Shown: in pieces, positions 10,218 through 19,651 of the stretch
Layout of the letters: the number at the start of each line of letters is the position of its first letter
Numbering within the stretch: position 1 is the stretch's first letter
Assembly: GCA_002840905.1 (NCBI GenBank)
Contig: PHDD01000008.1
Coordinates: forward strand, 62,001-126,000
Source: Bacteroidetes bacterium HGW-Bacteroidetes-4
GTDB lineage: Bacteria; Bacteroidota; Bacteroidia; Bacteroidales; SZUA-534
Reading direction: 5' to 3'
DNA: 64,000 bases
The notes under the pieces: model-generated
Database searches by the model: none
What the model saw: the letters and a program-made list of their open reading frames with translations, nothing else
Told to the model about the DNA's origin: nothing
Made by a program: the position numbers and the translations under genes

Positions 10218-10689
10218 AGTATAAATTTATTAATGCATGAATGCCTGTTGCTAAACTATGATATAAGCCGGGAACCTGCATAACCCCTATATGAAATCCA
10301 AACCCTGTTCCCCATCGTCTGTAACGAAGTCCCAATTTAAGAATTTTCCTCTACTTATTATGCTAAGCAGTATACCAAAAAGAGGGCGTATAATTTCAAT
10401 TTCGCTATTAACACCCATATGCACTTAGAATCTCAAAGTCCGATAAGGGCTTACGTAATAATTTAGAATGAAGCTAAATTGCATTAGCCGTTTAATATGG
10501 CGATATAAAACCCCGCTTATTTTGATATTCGAACACATTTCTATTTTTCTCCTTTAAAACAAAAGCACAGAATTTAAAACATAATCATGACCCCTTCAAA
10601 AAAACTCACTCTTTTCTTTGAACTCTCATTTTAGCCCGCTATAATATTCCATTCTATTAAAAACCCTCAACAAATCGTCCCCAAAACGA
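10218..10689. other. Intergenic region without a recognised gene
   Basis: About 470 bases between the start of the conserved hypothetical gene and the hydrolase promoter. The only structure I see is a 7-bp inverted repeat (AATTTAG at 10460-10466 and CTAAATT at 10474-10480). No RNA gene or convincing ORF is visible. Confidence 0.5.
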
Positions 10690-10721
10690 TTTCAATTTTT
10701 CAGCGGGGTTTTGTATCTTTC
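10690..10721 (+). promoter_or_regulatory. Bacteroidota-type promoter of the alpha/beta hydrolase gene
   Basis: TTTC at 10690-10693, a 20-base spacer, then TATCTTTC at 10714-10721, close to the Bacteroidota consensus TTTG-N19-TAnnTTTG. It lies 25 bases before the ATG at 10747. An upstream in-frame TTG at 10711 falls inside this promoter and is therefore unlikely to be the start. Confidence 0.6.
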
Positions 10722-10746
10722 GCAGCTTAACTATTGGGCAAAAGTT

Positions 10747-11514
10747 ATGAAAAAGAACTTGATTACATCGCAGGGAAAAATCAGCTTAACAAAATATTCA
10801 GGAGATGCTTCCAAACCCACTTTGGTCTTTCTTCACGACTCGTTTGGCTGCATTGAACTCTGGCGCGATTTTCCTCAACAACTGGGTGCTCTGAGTCAAT
10901 GCCCTGTGTTGGTATACGACCGTTTGGGTTATGGAAAATCAGCTCCCTTTCCCAATGCCACCCGACCGCTCGATTATCTGGCGCGCGAAGCCCACCTGTT
11001 GAACGAAATCCTCAGCTTGCTCCGCCTGGAGCAGGTACTCTTATTTGGCCACAGCGATGGCGGCAGCATTGCCCTGCTTGCAGCCGCCCACTATCCTCAA
11101 AAAATAAAAGGGCTGATTACCGTGGGTGCTCATATTTTTGTTGAAGACCTTACTTTAAGGGGCATTCAGCAAGCAGAAATGGAATATGCGCAGGGGGATT
11201 TAAAAAACAAACTAAAAAAATATCATGGAACCAAAACCGAAGCCCTTTTTCGTACCTGGGCCGATACCTGGAACCACCCCGACTATCAAAGCTGGAATAT
11301 CGAGAACCAACTAGCAAACATTCATTGCCCTGCTCTCATTATTCAGGGCGAACACGACGAGTTTGGCAGCGTCGCACAGGTGCAGCGCATGATTCAGGGA
11401 ATCAGCGGACCCGCTACACCCTTTATGGTTCCCCATTGCGGGCACAATCCACACAAGGAGCAGCCACATCTTATCATAGAAAAGTCGGCAGCCTTTATTG
11501 CCGTTATGCCATAA
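10747..11514 (+). CDS. Alpha/beta-fold hydrolase
   Basis: 255-aa serine hydrolase. The catalytic triad is visible: nucleophile Ser in LFGHSDGGSIAL, acid in IQGEHDEFGS, and His in PHCGHNPHKE. An oxyanion-hole segment FLHDSFG follows the first strand, and YDRLGYGKS is the usual family loop. There is no signal peptide, so it is cytoplasmic. Members of this group include esterases, haloperoxidase-like enzymes and C-C hydrolases; the substrate is not clear. The start at 10747 is chosen because the promoter TATCTTTC overlaps the earlier TTG candidate. Its GC content is higher than that of the AT-rich DNA that follows. Confidence 0.88.
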   Translation: MKKNLITSQGKISLTKYSGDASKPTLVFLHDSFGCIELWRDFPQQLGALSQCPVLVYDRLGYGKSAPFPNATRPLDYLAREAHLLNEILSLLRLEQVLLFGHSDGGSIALLAAAHYPQKIKGLITVGAHIFVEDLTLRGIQQAEMEYAQGDLKNKLKKYHGTKTEALFRTWADTWNHPDYQSWNIENQLANIHCPALIIQGEHDEFGSVAQVQRMIQGISGPATPFMVPHCGHNPHKEQPHLIIEKSAAFIAVMP

Positions 11515-11787
11515 TGAAAACGAATAAGAAGTTTATTAAAATACATTACAATTCAATAATTCTTATTATAAAGTTTTTAAAATTCTATTTTAATTAATGT
11601 AATATTATTAAATAGTTTTAAGCAATCAGTTTCTATTCCTTAAATATTTAATTGAACTTTTTAATTCCCTATCACAATTATATTATTCTTTACTAGAATG
11701 ATTAAAGATTCTATAATTGTTCTATAAATCTTTATCAGTAGTTTAAATATCTTATAAAATTTTATGCATAAATTCTATTAAATACCT
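11515..11787. other. AT-rich intergenic region
   Basis: Nearly 275 bases with very high A+T between the hydrolase and the DUF6261-like gene. I see no ORF, no stable hairpin terminator and no RNA gene in it. Confidence 0.5.
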
Positions 11788-11795
11788 TAATTTTG
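11788..11795 (+). promoter_or_regulatory. Candidate -7 box upstream of the DUF6261-like gene
   Basis: TAATTTTG fits TAnnTTTG. I could not find a convincing -33 box at the right spacing. It lies about 50 bases before the ATG at 11846 and just before a TTG at 11804 in the same frame, which argues that the ATG is the real start. Confidence 0.4.
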
Positions 11796-11845
11796 AAAGG
11801 GATTTGACTATAAAAGCCCAAATCAGGAACCTAAAACTTAAGGCC

Positions 11846-12607
11846 ATGCTTCGTTTTATTCCTTTAAACTACCTACGGAATCAGGAACTTGAGGCATTTT
11901 TCAGTGAAATACTCACCTTGTGTCAGAACGCGGGAACGCCAGATGAACTAAATGAGCCCTTACAACAGCTCAGCGAAGCATTAAGCGGACTGCACCATAG
12001 TATGGGTAAATTCCGACAGAGCCTTATTACCAAAGAACTGGTTCAAATTGACAGGCAACGCGATGTCTGCCTGCGGGGTTTACACACCGTTCTTAAGGGT
12101 TACACCCACCATTTCGATGAAGCCTGGGTAAAATCGGCACAACTGCTGCTTAAACGATTCGATAGTTATGGGGCACCTTTGGTACAACAGAATTACCAGT
12201 CTAAAACCGGCAATGTATGGCACCTGACCGATAGCTTTGAAACCAGAGAGGAATACCGCGACGCGCTCTTGCTGCTCGGGTTAACTCCGTGGGCAAACCG
12301 GCTCAAAGAAATCAACAGCCTGTTCGATGATCGTCAATGGGCACGGTTAAACGAGCGGGTAGCCCAATCGGGCGATTCAGCTACCAAACTACGCAAGCAG
12401 GTAATTAATGCGTATGGGAATTTTCGCCGGCATCTGGAGGCAAACAGCATCCTGAACGGCAAAGACAAGTACCGGGAGCTGATCAATCTATTTAATACCC
12501 TGATAGCACCATACCACCAGCTTATCCAACAGCGTCGCAGTCGCCGATCCAAAAATAACGGGCAGAATGCCCTAAACGCTGACGATAATACAATAACACC
12601 CCTTTAA
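11846..12607 (+). CDS. DUF6261-like hypothetical protein
   Basis: About 253 aa, all-helical by appearance, with no signal peptide and no membrane segment. The pattern MLRFIPLNYLRNQELEAFF, a middle region with RDVCLRGLHTVLKGY, and a C-terminal ELINLFNTLIAPYHQLI resembles the Bacteroidota-restricted DUF6261 family, whose function is unknown. The C-terminus is basic then Asn-rich (QQRRSRRSKNNGQNA). I use the ATG at 11846, because the upstream TTG at 11804 sits next to a probable promoter box. The gene is followed by the promoter of the TPP riboswitch, so it is probably transcribed alone. Confidence 0.7.
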   Translation: MLRFIPLNYLRNQELEAFFSEILTLCQNAGTPDELNEPLQQLSEALSGLHHSMGKFRQSLITKELVQIDRQRDVCLRGLHTVLKGYTHHFDEAWVKSAQLLLKRFDSYGAPLVQQNYQSKTGNVWHLTDSFETREEYRDALLLLGLTPWANRLKEINSLFDDRQWARLNERVAQSGDSATKLRKQVINAYGNFRRHLEANSILNGKDKYRELINLFNTLIAPYHQLIQQRRSRRSKNNGQNALNADDNTITPL

Positions 12608-12643
12608 TACGCGCTAAGAAAGAAAGGCTTTCTCAAAAAAATC

Positions 12644-12673
12644 TTTGGCATTTATAAAAAACCTTTACCTTTG
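12644..12673 (+). promoter_or_regulatory. Promoter of the TPP-riboswitch transcript
   Basis: TTTG at 12644-12647, an 18-base spacer and TACCTTTG at 12666-12673 match the Bacteroidota consensus. Transcription would begin a few bases before the riboswitch aptamer at 12687. Confidence 0.8.
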
Positions 12674-12686
12674 TTTCGAAATTTAC

Positions 12687-12779
12687 AATGGGGGTGCCTT
12701 ATAATTACGGGCTGAGATCATACCCTTTGAACCTGATACGGGTAATGCCGACACAGGGAATAAGAAAAATCTCCCATTG
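12687..12779 (+). promoter_or_regulatory. TPP (THI-box) riboswitch aptamer
   Basis: The universally conserved THI-box elements are present in order: GGGGTGCC (12691-12698), GGGCTGAGATCATACCC (12709-12725, the pyrimidine-sensing region), GAACCTGATACGGGTAATGCCG (begins at 12729) and ACAGGGA (12752-12758). Closing stem P1 is CAATGGG (12687-12693) with CCCATTG (12773-12779). This is a complete thiamin pyrophosphate aptamer that should lower expression of the TonB receptor when TPP is abundant. Confidence 0.97.
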
Positions 12780-12804
12780 CAATAAGAGTTTAACCGGCTG
12801 AAAA

Positions 12805-12878
12805 GCTTAAGGTTGCTATGCTATTGCAAATGGAAACACCAGTGGGTGGTTCTGTTTGCCTACCTGTCAACTTTAAGC
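12805..12878 (+). promoter_or_regulatory. Probable riboswitch expression-platform hairpin
   Basis: GCTTAAGGTTG (12805-12815) pairs with CAACTTTAAGC (12868-12878) with one G-T wobble, enclosing a second stem GCAAA/TTTGC and a CACC/GGTG pair. It follows the aptamer after 25 bases and precedes the receptor ATG by about 115 bases. There is no poly-U after it, so control could be at translation or through an alternative pairing (GCTTAAGG with AGCCTTAA at about 12882-12889). The assignment is inference. Confidence 0.5.
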
Positions 12879-12993
12879 CCAAGCCTTAAAATTATTGTAA
12901 TGAACCGGATCAGGGCTGCGATTACTTTAACAAACTTACAAACACGGTTTGAAAGGTTTGTCTAATCAAGGTTTGATCAAAATTATCAAAAAG

Positions 12994-15438
12994 ATGAAAA
13001 GAACAACAACATTTGCAATTTTACTTGTCTGGGCTATGCTGGCCCAGGCGCAGTTTTTAATTAAAGGTACAGTTACCGATGCTCAAGGCCTTCCACTGGT
13101 TGGTGCTGCCATACAGATACAGGGAACCCTGGCCGGAACATTAAGCAATACCGAAGGCGTTTTTCAATTGAAAGGTATCCATAAAGGAACACACGACATC
13201 AGTGTCTCGTACCTGGGTTACGAAAAACAAACCCGGCACTTAAATGTAGATAAGGATTTGTCCCTGACTTTTGTACTCAAAACCATAGCTATTATGGCCG
13301 ACGAGGTGGTTGTAAAAAGCACTCGGGCAGGTAACCAGGCGCCGGGTACCTACACCAACCTGAATAAAACCCAAATCAGGGAGCAAAACCTTGGACAGGA
13401 TTTACCTTACATACTAAGCCTTAGCCCATCGGTAGTGGCCAGTTCTGATGCAGGCACTGGCATTGGCTATACCGGGTTCCGTATCCGGGGAACCGATGCC
13501 AACCGCATTAATGTGACCGTAAACGGCATTCCCCTGAACGATGCCGAATCGCATGGTGTTTTTTGGGTAAACATGCCCGATTTTACCAGCTCCATCGACA
13601 ACATTCAAATACAACGGGGCGTGGGAACATCGACCAACGGGGCAGCCGCTTTTGGGGCAACCATCAACATGCAAACCAACACCCTGGAAGAAGAAGCTTA
13701 CGCGGAAATAAACTCCTCTGCTGGTACGTTTAACACCTTTAAAAACACGGTAAAGGTGGGCAGTGGTTTGCTCAACGGCCATTTTGCCTTCGATGCCCGT
13801 TTATCGAAGATTACTTCCGATGGCTTTATCGACAGGGCGTTCAGCGATTTAAAATCGTACTACCTGTCGGGCGGTTATTATGCCGAAAACACACTGATAA
13901 AAGTGAATGTGTTTTCGGGCGCTGAAACTACTTACCAGGCTTGGAATGGTGTCCCCAAAGTGCGTCTCGAAAGCGATTTTGAAGGCATGCAGCGCTACGA
14001 AGACCACGGATTATACTCGCATGAGGAAACCCAACAAATGATGGCTTCTAATCCCAGAACCTACAATCTGTACACTTACAAAAACGAAACCGACAACTAC
14101 CAGCAGGATCACTACCAGTTATTCTTTTCGCAAAAATTAAACGAAAACCTCAACTTTAATGCGGCACTGCACTACACTTACGGACGGGGCTATTACGAAC
14201 AATACAAAGTGGATGACGATTTAGAAGACTACGCCATTCCCTATGTTATTGCCGTAAACGACACCCTTTACAGCAGCAATTTAATCCGCCAAAAGTGGCT
14301 CGACAACGATTTTTACGGAGCCGTGGCCTCGCTGAATTTTAAAAACAGTAAGCTCGATGCTTCGCTGGGTGGTGGTGCCAACCGCTACGACGGACGCCAT
14401 TTTGGAACCATCATCTGGGCACAACACATGGGTAACCTGGAAAAAGATTACGAATGGTACCGGAATACCGGAACCAAAACCGACTGGAACAGCTATGCCA
14501 AAACAAATGTAATGATAACCGAAGCGTTTTCGGTTTATGTCGACGTACAATACCGACACATAAGCCATGAGATGGTTGGTATTGACGATGATTTGCGCAA
14601 CATAAGCCAAACCCACAATTTCAACTTCTTCAACCCCAAAGCAGGAATAAGGATAAGCCCGTCGGCCAACTCTGAAGTTTATTTGTACATTGCCCGGGCA
14701 AGTCGTGAACCCAACCGAAGTGCTTTTACCGACATTGGTCCCGGACAAACCGTCCCAAAAGCAGAACACCTGCACGATATTGAAGCTGGATATTCGTTTC
14801 ACAATCCGTTGGTAAAACTCGGAGCCAATTTTTATTACATGGCTTACCTCGACCAACTGGTACTTACCGGACAGATTAACGATGTGGGTTCGGCCATCAT
14901 GACCAACGTTGATCGTAGTTACCGCCGGGGTATTGAACTTATGGGAAAACTTACCCTTACCGAATTCTTTAGCTGGGACATGAACCTGAGTTGGAGTGAA
15001 AATAAGATTCTCGATTTTACCGAATACATCGACAATTGGGACACCTGGACACAGGAGAGCATTCACCGTGGCAAAACCGATATTGCTTTTTCGCCGAATG
15101 TGGTTTTTAACAGCCTGCTTAAGGTTTCTCCGGTAAAAAACCTGACCTTTGGTCTGTCGAGTCAATTCATTGGCAAACAATACATCGATAATACCCAAAG
15201 TACCGACCGTATGCTTGATGCCTATCTGGTAAACAACCTGCAAATACATTATACACTTAAGCCGGCTTTTGCTGATGCACTTACCTTAAGTTTACTGATA
15301 AACAACCTGGATAACTATAACTACGAAACCAATGCTTGGGTTTACAGCTATTTGCTGGGAGGCGAACGTTACGCCATGGACGGTTATTTTCCTCAGGCCG
15401 GAACCCACTTTCTGGCAGGTATTACGCTTCGTTTTTAA
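12994..15438 (+). CDS. TonB-dependent outer-membrane receptor, probable thiamine uptake
   Basis: 814 aa from the ATG at 12994 (MKRTTTFAILLVWAMLAQAQ, a signal peptide); a TTG at 12949 is less likely. After the signal peptide comes a CarboxypepD_reg-like domain (about 22-105, IKGTVTDAQGLPLVGAAI), then the plug (about 120-230, with GFRIRGTDANRINVTVNGIPLNDAE and the GVGTSTNGAAAFGA region) and a beta-barrel ending in aromatic LAGITLRF. The TPP riboswitch upstream strongly suggests that the substrate is thiamine or a precursor, like the riboswitch-controlled OMthi receptor known in Bacteroides. No inner-membrane thiamine transporter follows, so a partner must be elsewhere. A long bidirectional terminator ends the transcript. 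Confidence 0.92.
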   Translation: MKRTTTFAILLVWAMLAQAQFLIKGTVTDAQGLPLVGAAIQIQGTLAGTLSNTEGVFQLKGIHKGTHDISVSYLGYEKQTRHLNVDKDLSLTFVLKTIAIMADEVVVKSTRAGNQAPGTYTNLNKTQIREQNLGQDLPYILSLSPSVVASSDAGTGIGYTGFRIRGTDANRINVTVNGIPLNDAESHGVFWVNMPDFTSSIDNIQIQRGVGTSTNGAAAFGATINMQTNTLEEEAYAEINSSAGTFNTFKNTVKVGSGLLNGHFAFDARLSKITSDGFIDRAFSDLKSYYLSGGYYAENTLIKVNVFSGAETTYQAWNGVPKVRLESDFEGMQRYEDHGLYSHEETQQMMASNPRTYNLYTYKNETDNYQQDHYQLFFSQKLNENLNFNAALHYTYGRGYYEQYKVDDDLEDYAIPYVIAVNDTLYSSNLIRQKWLDNDFYGAVASLNFKNSKLDASLGGGANRYDGRHFGTIIWAQHMGNLEKDYEWYRNTGTKTDWNSYAKTNVMITEAFSVYVDVQYRHISHEMVGIDDDLRNISQTHNFNFFNPKAGIRISPSANSEVYLYIARASREPNRSAFTDIGPGQTVPKAEHLHDIEAGYSFHNPLVKLGANFYYMAYLDQLVLTGQINDVGSAIMTNVDRSYRRGIELMGKLTLTEFFSWDMNLSWSENKILDFTEYIDNWDTWTQESIHRGKTDIAFSPNVVFNSLLKVSPVKNLTFGLSSQFIGKQYIDNTQSTDRMLDAYLVNNLQIHYTLKPAFADALTLSLLINNLDNYNYETNAWVYSYLLGGERYAMDGYFPQAGTHFLAGITLRF

Positions 15439-15460
15439 CATTACCCCGAACAAATACCGA

Positions 15461-15519
15461 GGCATAAAACAGAAAACACCGGCAAATTTTGATACTGCCG
15501 GTGTTTTCTGTTTTATACC
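15461..15519. terminator. Bidirectional terminator between the TonB receptor and the AraC-type gene
   Basis: Long inverted repeat of about 24 bp (15461-15484 with 15496-15519) around an 11-base loop, core ACACCGGCA/TGCCGGTGT flanked by A- and T-rich arms. It separates two convergent genes and can serve both. Confidence 0.92.
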
Positions 15520-15530
15520 TTTAACTTGCC

Positions 15531-16436
15531 TTAGTCCTTATTTCGTCCGCTGTAGCGCATGCGGAATTTTACCGGCGTAATACTGTTTTCCTTTTTAAAA
15601 CACTTAATAAAATAATTACCGTCGCCAAAACCGGTATCATTGGCTATTTCGGACACCGACAAATCGGTTTCGCGCAAAAGCTTTCGCGATTTTTGCAGGC
15701 GAATCTGCATCAGGTAATTGCTGGGCGATGAACCCACTGCCTTTTTAAAGATACGTTGAAAATTGCGCGTGCTCATAAAGGCCATATCGGCCAACTCATC
15801 GAGGTAGATTTTATCCGCAAAATTCAGCTCCATAAAATCAATTACTTTACCGATGCGAACCAGCGCCTTAGCTTCGGTAGCATCAAGGCTTGAATAGTGA
15901 CGCGAAAGCAGAATAATTAATTCTTCGAGCCGGTTTTTAAGTATGAGCCGGTAACCCTCCTGTTGCTTGTTGAATTCGAGTATCATGGAATTGAGCAAAA
16001 TCTCAATCTTAGCCAACTCGCTGCGTACCAAATGCAGCTTGTTCTTAAAGTGGTGCCAGGCCCGGTATTGTGATTCGAGGAAAAACAAAGCCCGGTATCC
16101 TTCCAGCAGGCGAACTTCGTTCGATATCAGTGGATTGTTTTTACGATCGTTGTACATTATATTTACAATTTCCACGCCCTCGGTGTCTTTAAAAAAGTGT
16201 TTCTGATGACCCTGCAATACAAAAACATCGCCAGCCGAAACCGCATATTCCTGCTCTTCGATAACCTGGGTTCCTTTTCCCTTAACAATAAAAGCAATTT
16301 CGGTAAAGTCGTGAAAATGCTCAATTTCGGTTAAGTCATCGGCATGTGAAATGTTTTGAAACTTATCGACCCTTCGAATACTTAAAGGAAAATCTTCGTG
16401 CAAAAAGTAATTCGAGCCAAGTGCTTTAACGGCCAT
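15531..16436 (-). CDS. AraC-family transcriptional regulator, probable xylose-locus regulator
   Basis: 301 aa. An N-terminal cupin-like sensing domain (EIEHFHDFTEIAFIVKGKG, then FVLQGHQKHFF) is joined through a helical linker to a C-terminal AraC/XylS DNA-binding domain with two helix-turn-helix units (about 205-295: YLDELADMAFMSTRNFQRIF and VSEIANDTGFGDGNYFIKCF). The gene lies downstream of xylE on the same strand, next to xylA and xylB, so it probably senses xylose or a related sugar. The direct repeat found at the xylB promoter (21191-21226) has the 21-bp spacing expected for an AraC-type site. In Bacteroides thetaiotaomicron the xylose genes use a different (NrtR-type) regulator, so this arrangement is worth noting. 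Confidence 0.88.
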   Translation of the reverse strand: MAVKALGSNYFLHEDFPLSIRRVDKFQNISHADDLTEIEHFHDFTEIAFIVKGKGTQVIEEQEYAVSAGDVFVLQGHQKHFFKDTEGVEIVNIMYNDRKNNPLISNEVRLLEGYRALFFLESQYRAWHHFKNKLHLVRSELAKIEILLNSMILEFNKQQEGYRLILKNRLEELIILLSRHYSSLDATEAKALVRIGKVIDFMELNFADKIYLDELADMAFMSTRNFQRIFKKAVGSSPSNYLMQIRLQKSRKLLRETDLSVSEIANDTGFGDGNYFIKCFKKENSITPVKFRMRYSGRNKD

Positions 16437-16528
16437 TATTTCATTTTTAATGTTCGTCTAAAACTACAAAAATAAACACAAAACATTAGCTCTCTGTTTA
16501 AGAATCGATGCCTTCAATAAAAAGAAAA

Positions 16529-16546
16529 TGCCTGCTATTGCAGGCA
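16529..16546 (-). terminator. Terminator after xylE
   Basis: TGCCTGC/GCAGGCA 7-bp stem with a 4-base loop. On the minus strand it is followed by TTTTCTTTTTATT. It lies 41 bases past the xylE stop and before the AraC-type gene. Confidence 0.8.
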
Positions 16547-16587
16547 CCTTCCACAAATCTAAAACTAAAACCTATTGAGAAAGCCTA

Positions 16588-17979
16588 TTATTTTTTCCAG
16601 AATTGTTCAATTTCCTCCAGTGTTTTTCCTTTGGGTTCGGGAACCATCTTCCAAACAAACAGGAACGACAGCACACTCATTAAACCATAAAAACTGTAGG
16701 TTAATCCGCCACTAAACTCCATCATCGACGGGTAGGTTGATGAAATAAAATAGTTGGCCGCCCATTGTGCAGCAACAGCAACAGCCACGGCTTTACCCCG
16801 TATTTTGTTGGGGAAAATTTCAGCAATAAGCACCCAGCAAATGGGACCCCACGACATCATAAACGATGCGGTATAAATTATAATGAAAACCAGGGTGCTT
16901 GTTCCTACAATATTCATAAAAGCCAAAGCCCCAATGGCAAACATGCCAATGGCCATACCCACAGAGCCAATCATCAGCAGGGGTTTACGTCCCAGCTTAT
17001 CGACAGTTAAAATAGCAAAAACAGTAAATACCACATTTACCAAACCCATAACTACGGTTTGCATCATGGAGGCATCTTTGCCCGCTCCCATACTTTCGAA
17101 AATACGGGGGGCGTAATACAATGCCACGTTAATGCCAACAAATTGTTGAAATACCGAAAGCAAAATTCCGATAATGATTACGGTTTTTCCGTACGACCAC
17201 AATTTACCCGAATGGTTCTGTATGGTTCCTTTAATCTCGTTCAGAATGCTTTGGGCTTTAACCGCACCATTGATACGGGTTAGAATAGCCATTGCTTTGG
17301 TATCCTTATCGTTGAGCGACAGGTAACGCGGAGTTTCGGGGACAAAAAACAGCAGAATACCAAACAAACCGGCAGGAATTGCTTCAGACAAGAACATCCG
17401 GCGCCATCCAATGGAGTTGATCCACTCAAGGCTTTGCCCGTTGGCTATACCCCAATTTACAAAATACACCACCAGCATTCCAAATATTATGGCAAACTGA
17501 TTCAATGATACCAGCCTTCCACGAATATTTGCCGGTGCAATTTCGCCAATATACATGGGCACCACAGCTGAAGCCAGACCAACACCAATTCCGCCGATAA
17601 TGCGGTAGAAATTAAAAGTAAGCAATAAACCCATGGTTGGTTTACCATAGATAAAGAATAAGGTTTCGGGAAAAGCCGAACCCAGGGCTGAAAAGAAAAA
17701 CAAAGCAGCTGCGAGCATCAGTGAATTTCGCCGGCCGTACCTACGGGCCAACAGTCCGGATATTGCCCCACCAATAATACATCCAATTAAGGCACTCGAT
17801 GTAGTGGCTCCATGAACCAGGGTACTCAAATTAAGTCCTTCAATCAAGTAGGCCTGAATGGATTTTTCAGCACCTGAAATTACTGCGGTATCGTATCCAA
17901 AAAGCAATCCACCCAAAGTGGCAACCAAAGTGATACCAAACACATAGAATTTGCTTCCTTCTGAAGTTTTTTTGTTCAT
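16588..17979 (-). CDS. xylE: MFS sugar:H+ symporter, XylE-like
   Basis: 463-aa major facilitator of the sugar porter family with 12 hydrophobic segments. Family signatures are visible: GYDTAVISGAEKSI in TM1, the loop motif ARRYGRRNSL, GVGLASAVVPMYIGEIAP in TM4, RGRLVSLNQFAI, the central FVPETPRYL, QQFVGINVALYYAP in TM7, KLGRKPLL and the C-terminal PEPKGKTLEEIE. The position beside xylose isomerase and xylulokinase makes D-xylose the likely substrate. A terminator-like hairpin separates it from xylA, so it probably has its own promoter or relies on partial read-through. It has its own terminator at 16529-16546. Confidence 0.9.
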   Translation of the reverse strand: MNKKTSEGSKFYVFGITLVATLGGLLFGYDTAVISGAEKSIQAYLIEGLNLSTLVHGATTSSALIGCIIGGAISGLLARRYGRRNSLMLAAALFFFSALGSAFPETLFFIYGKPTMGLLLTFNFYRIIGGIGVGLASAVVPMYIGEIAPANIRGRLVSLNQFAIIFGMLVVYFVNWGIANGQSLEWINSIGWRRMFLSEAIPAGLFGILLFFVPETPRYLSLNDKDTKAMAILTRINGAVKAQSILNEIKGTIQNHSGKLWSYGKTVIIIGILLSVFQQFVGINVALYYAPRIFESMGAGKDASMMQTVVMGLVNVVFTVFAILTVDKLGRKPLLMIGSVGMAIGMFAIGALAFMNIVGTSTLVFIIIYTASFMMSWGPICWVLIAEIFPNKIRGKAVAVAVAAQWAANYFISSTYPSMMEFSGGLTYSFYGLMSVLSFLFVWKMVPEPKGKTLEEIEQFWKK

Positions 17980-18195
17980 TATTTGTGGGTTTAAATAAAT
18001 TCAAAACCTGATTTTTGAAATACAGTATTGGAATTTTTTACTTTAGCCAACCACGACTATACTGGATTAAAAAACCCCAATACTGCAAATCTAACTAAAC
18101 TATTTGTTAACCTAAACCTAAGCCTGCCTTATTGTTACGCTCCAGAAAATAACAAAAACAGACCGTCAAATTACTCTAATGTTAAAAAAACAGAT
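17980..18195 (-). other. xylE upstream region
   Basis: About 215 bases between the xylA terminator and the xylE start. No second copy of the xylB operator motif (GCCATAT) is visible and no clear TAnnTTTG box was found. Nothing else is supported here. Confidence 0.4.
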
Positions 18196-18227
18196 AAACC
18201 TTCGGAGCCAAAAGCAGCCGAAGGTTT
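18196..18227 (-). terminator. Terminator after xylBA
   Basis: AAACCTTCGG (18196-18205) and CCGAAGGTTT (18218-18227) form a 10-bp stem with a 12-base loop. On the minus strand the hairpin is followed by TTTATCTG and a run of T. It lies about 50 bases after the xylA stop. Confidence 0.82.
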
Positions 18228-18274
18228 TTATTAAAAAATATTATGAACGCTGGCTTTACGCCACTATTTCAGAA

Positions 18275-19603
18275 CTAAATATACATATTCAACAAAGCCT
18301 CGTACAGTTCCTGTTTGCCGCTAATTTGAGCGGGTTCGCCAGCAACTGCGGCTATGTTGCGTAAATCATCAAGGGTAAGTTTACCTTGCTCAAAATCTTT
18401 ACCTTTTCCGCTATCGAAGCTTGAATAACGTTGGGTACGAAGTTTTTTATAATCTGAGTTATTCAAAATATTATCGGCCACAATTAATGAACGGGCAAAA
18501 GCATCCATTCCGGCAATGTGAGCGATAAAAAGATCCTCCAGGTCGGTTGAATTACGGCGGATTTTTGCATCGAAGTTAATTCCCCCGTATTTGAAACCTC
18601 CTGCTTCCTGAATAACCAGCATCGACTCCACCAATTCGTAGATATTTATCGGGAATTGGTCGGTATCCCAACCGTTCTGGTAGTCTCCTCTATTGGCATC
18701 AATACTGCCCAGTAATCCGGCATCGGCAGCCACCTGCAATTCGTGCTGAAAGGTGTGCTGTGCCAGGGTGGCATGGTTTACTTCCACATTCAGGGCAAAA
18801 TCATCCATCAGGTCGTACTGACGCAGAAATCCCAATACAGTAGCACTATCAAAATCGTATTGATGTTTCGATGGTTCCATAGGCTTGGGTTCGATAAAGA
18901 ATTTTCCGGTAAAACCGTTTTTACGGGCATAATCCTTGGCCATGTGTAAGAAAAGGGCCATGTGTTCCAATTCACGTTTCATGTTGGTGTTCAACAAACT
19001 CATGTACCCTTCGCGACCGCCCCAAAAAACATATCCGGTACCACCCAGGGCAATGGTTGCATCCAACGCTGCCTTAACCTGCGAACCGGCATAAGCCACT
19101 ACATTAAAATCGGGGTTTGTAGCTGCACCGTTCATGTAACGGGGGTTAGAGAATGCATTGGCCGTTCCCCAAAGTAATTTAACCCCGGAAGCTTTTTGTT
19201 TCTGACTGGCATATTCCACAATAGTTTGCAAGCGTTTTTCTGATTCAGCCACGGAGCTTCCTTCGCTTACCAGATCAAAATCATGGAAACAGTAGAAAGG
19301 GTTACCCAGTTTGGTAAAAAACTCAAATGCAGCATCCATTTTATTTTTGGCAGCTGCAATGGGATCATTGGCACCTTTCCAAGGCATCGGACGGGTAGCA
19401 TTGCCAAAAGGATCGCCACCATCGCCAACAAACGAGTGCCAGTAAGCCACTGCAAAACGCAGGTGTTCTTTCATGGTTTTTCCGCCTATTTTACGATTCT
19501 CGTCGTAATAACGAAAAGCCATTGGGTTTTTAGATTCCACTCCTTCGAACTGAATTTTTCCAATTCCTTTAAAGTATTCTTTTTCGCCTAAAACTATACT
19601 CAT
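18275..19603 (-). CDS. xylA: Xylose isomerase
   Basis: Cytoplasmic isomerase converting D-xylose to D-xylulose, 442 aa, the class II length. Catalytic and metal residues are in place: FHDFD with His107 and Asp110, [15 protein letters not shown] with the metal-binding Glu and the catalytic Lys, [15 protein letters not shown] with Glu and His, and [20 protein letters not shown] with the Asp cluster. [10 protein letters not shown] is also typical. It lies 48 bases downstream of xylB and the two are surely an operon in the order xylB-xylA. Regulation is probably by the nearby AraC-type protein through the operator candidate upstream of xylB. Confidence 0.97.
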   Translation of the reverse strand: MSIVLGEKEYFKGIGKIQFEGVESKNPMAFRYYDENRKIGGKTMKEHLRFAVAYWHSFVGDGGDPFGNATRPMPWKGANDPIAAAKNKMDAAFEFFTKLGNPFYCFHDFDLVSEGSSVAESEKRLQTIVEYASQKQKASGVKLLWGTANAFSNPRYMNGAATNPDFNVVAYAGSQVKAALDATIALGGTGYVFWGGREGYMSLLNTNMKRELEHMALFLHMAKDYARKNGFTGKFFIEPKPMEPSKHQYDFDSATVLGFLRQYDLMDDFALNVEVNHATLAQHTFQHELQVAADAGLLGSIDANRGDYQNGWDTDQFPINIYELVESMLVIQEAGGFKYGGINFDAKIRRNSTDLEDLFIAHIAGMDAFARSLIVADNILNNSDYKKLRTQRYSSFDSGKGKDFEQGKLTLDDLRNIAAVAGEPAQISGKQELYEALLNMYI

Positions 19604-19651
19604 GATTCTCTATTTTAAAATTGTATTTTTATTGGTTTTCAATATTTTTTT

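Noticed and set aside
14281-15249. 322-aa minus-strand ORF opposite the TonB receptor
   Set aside because: Shadow of the receptor's reading frame; no motif and no independent signals.
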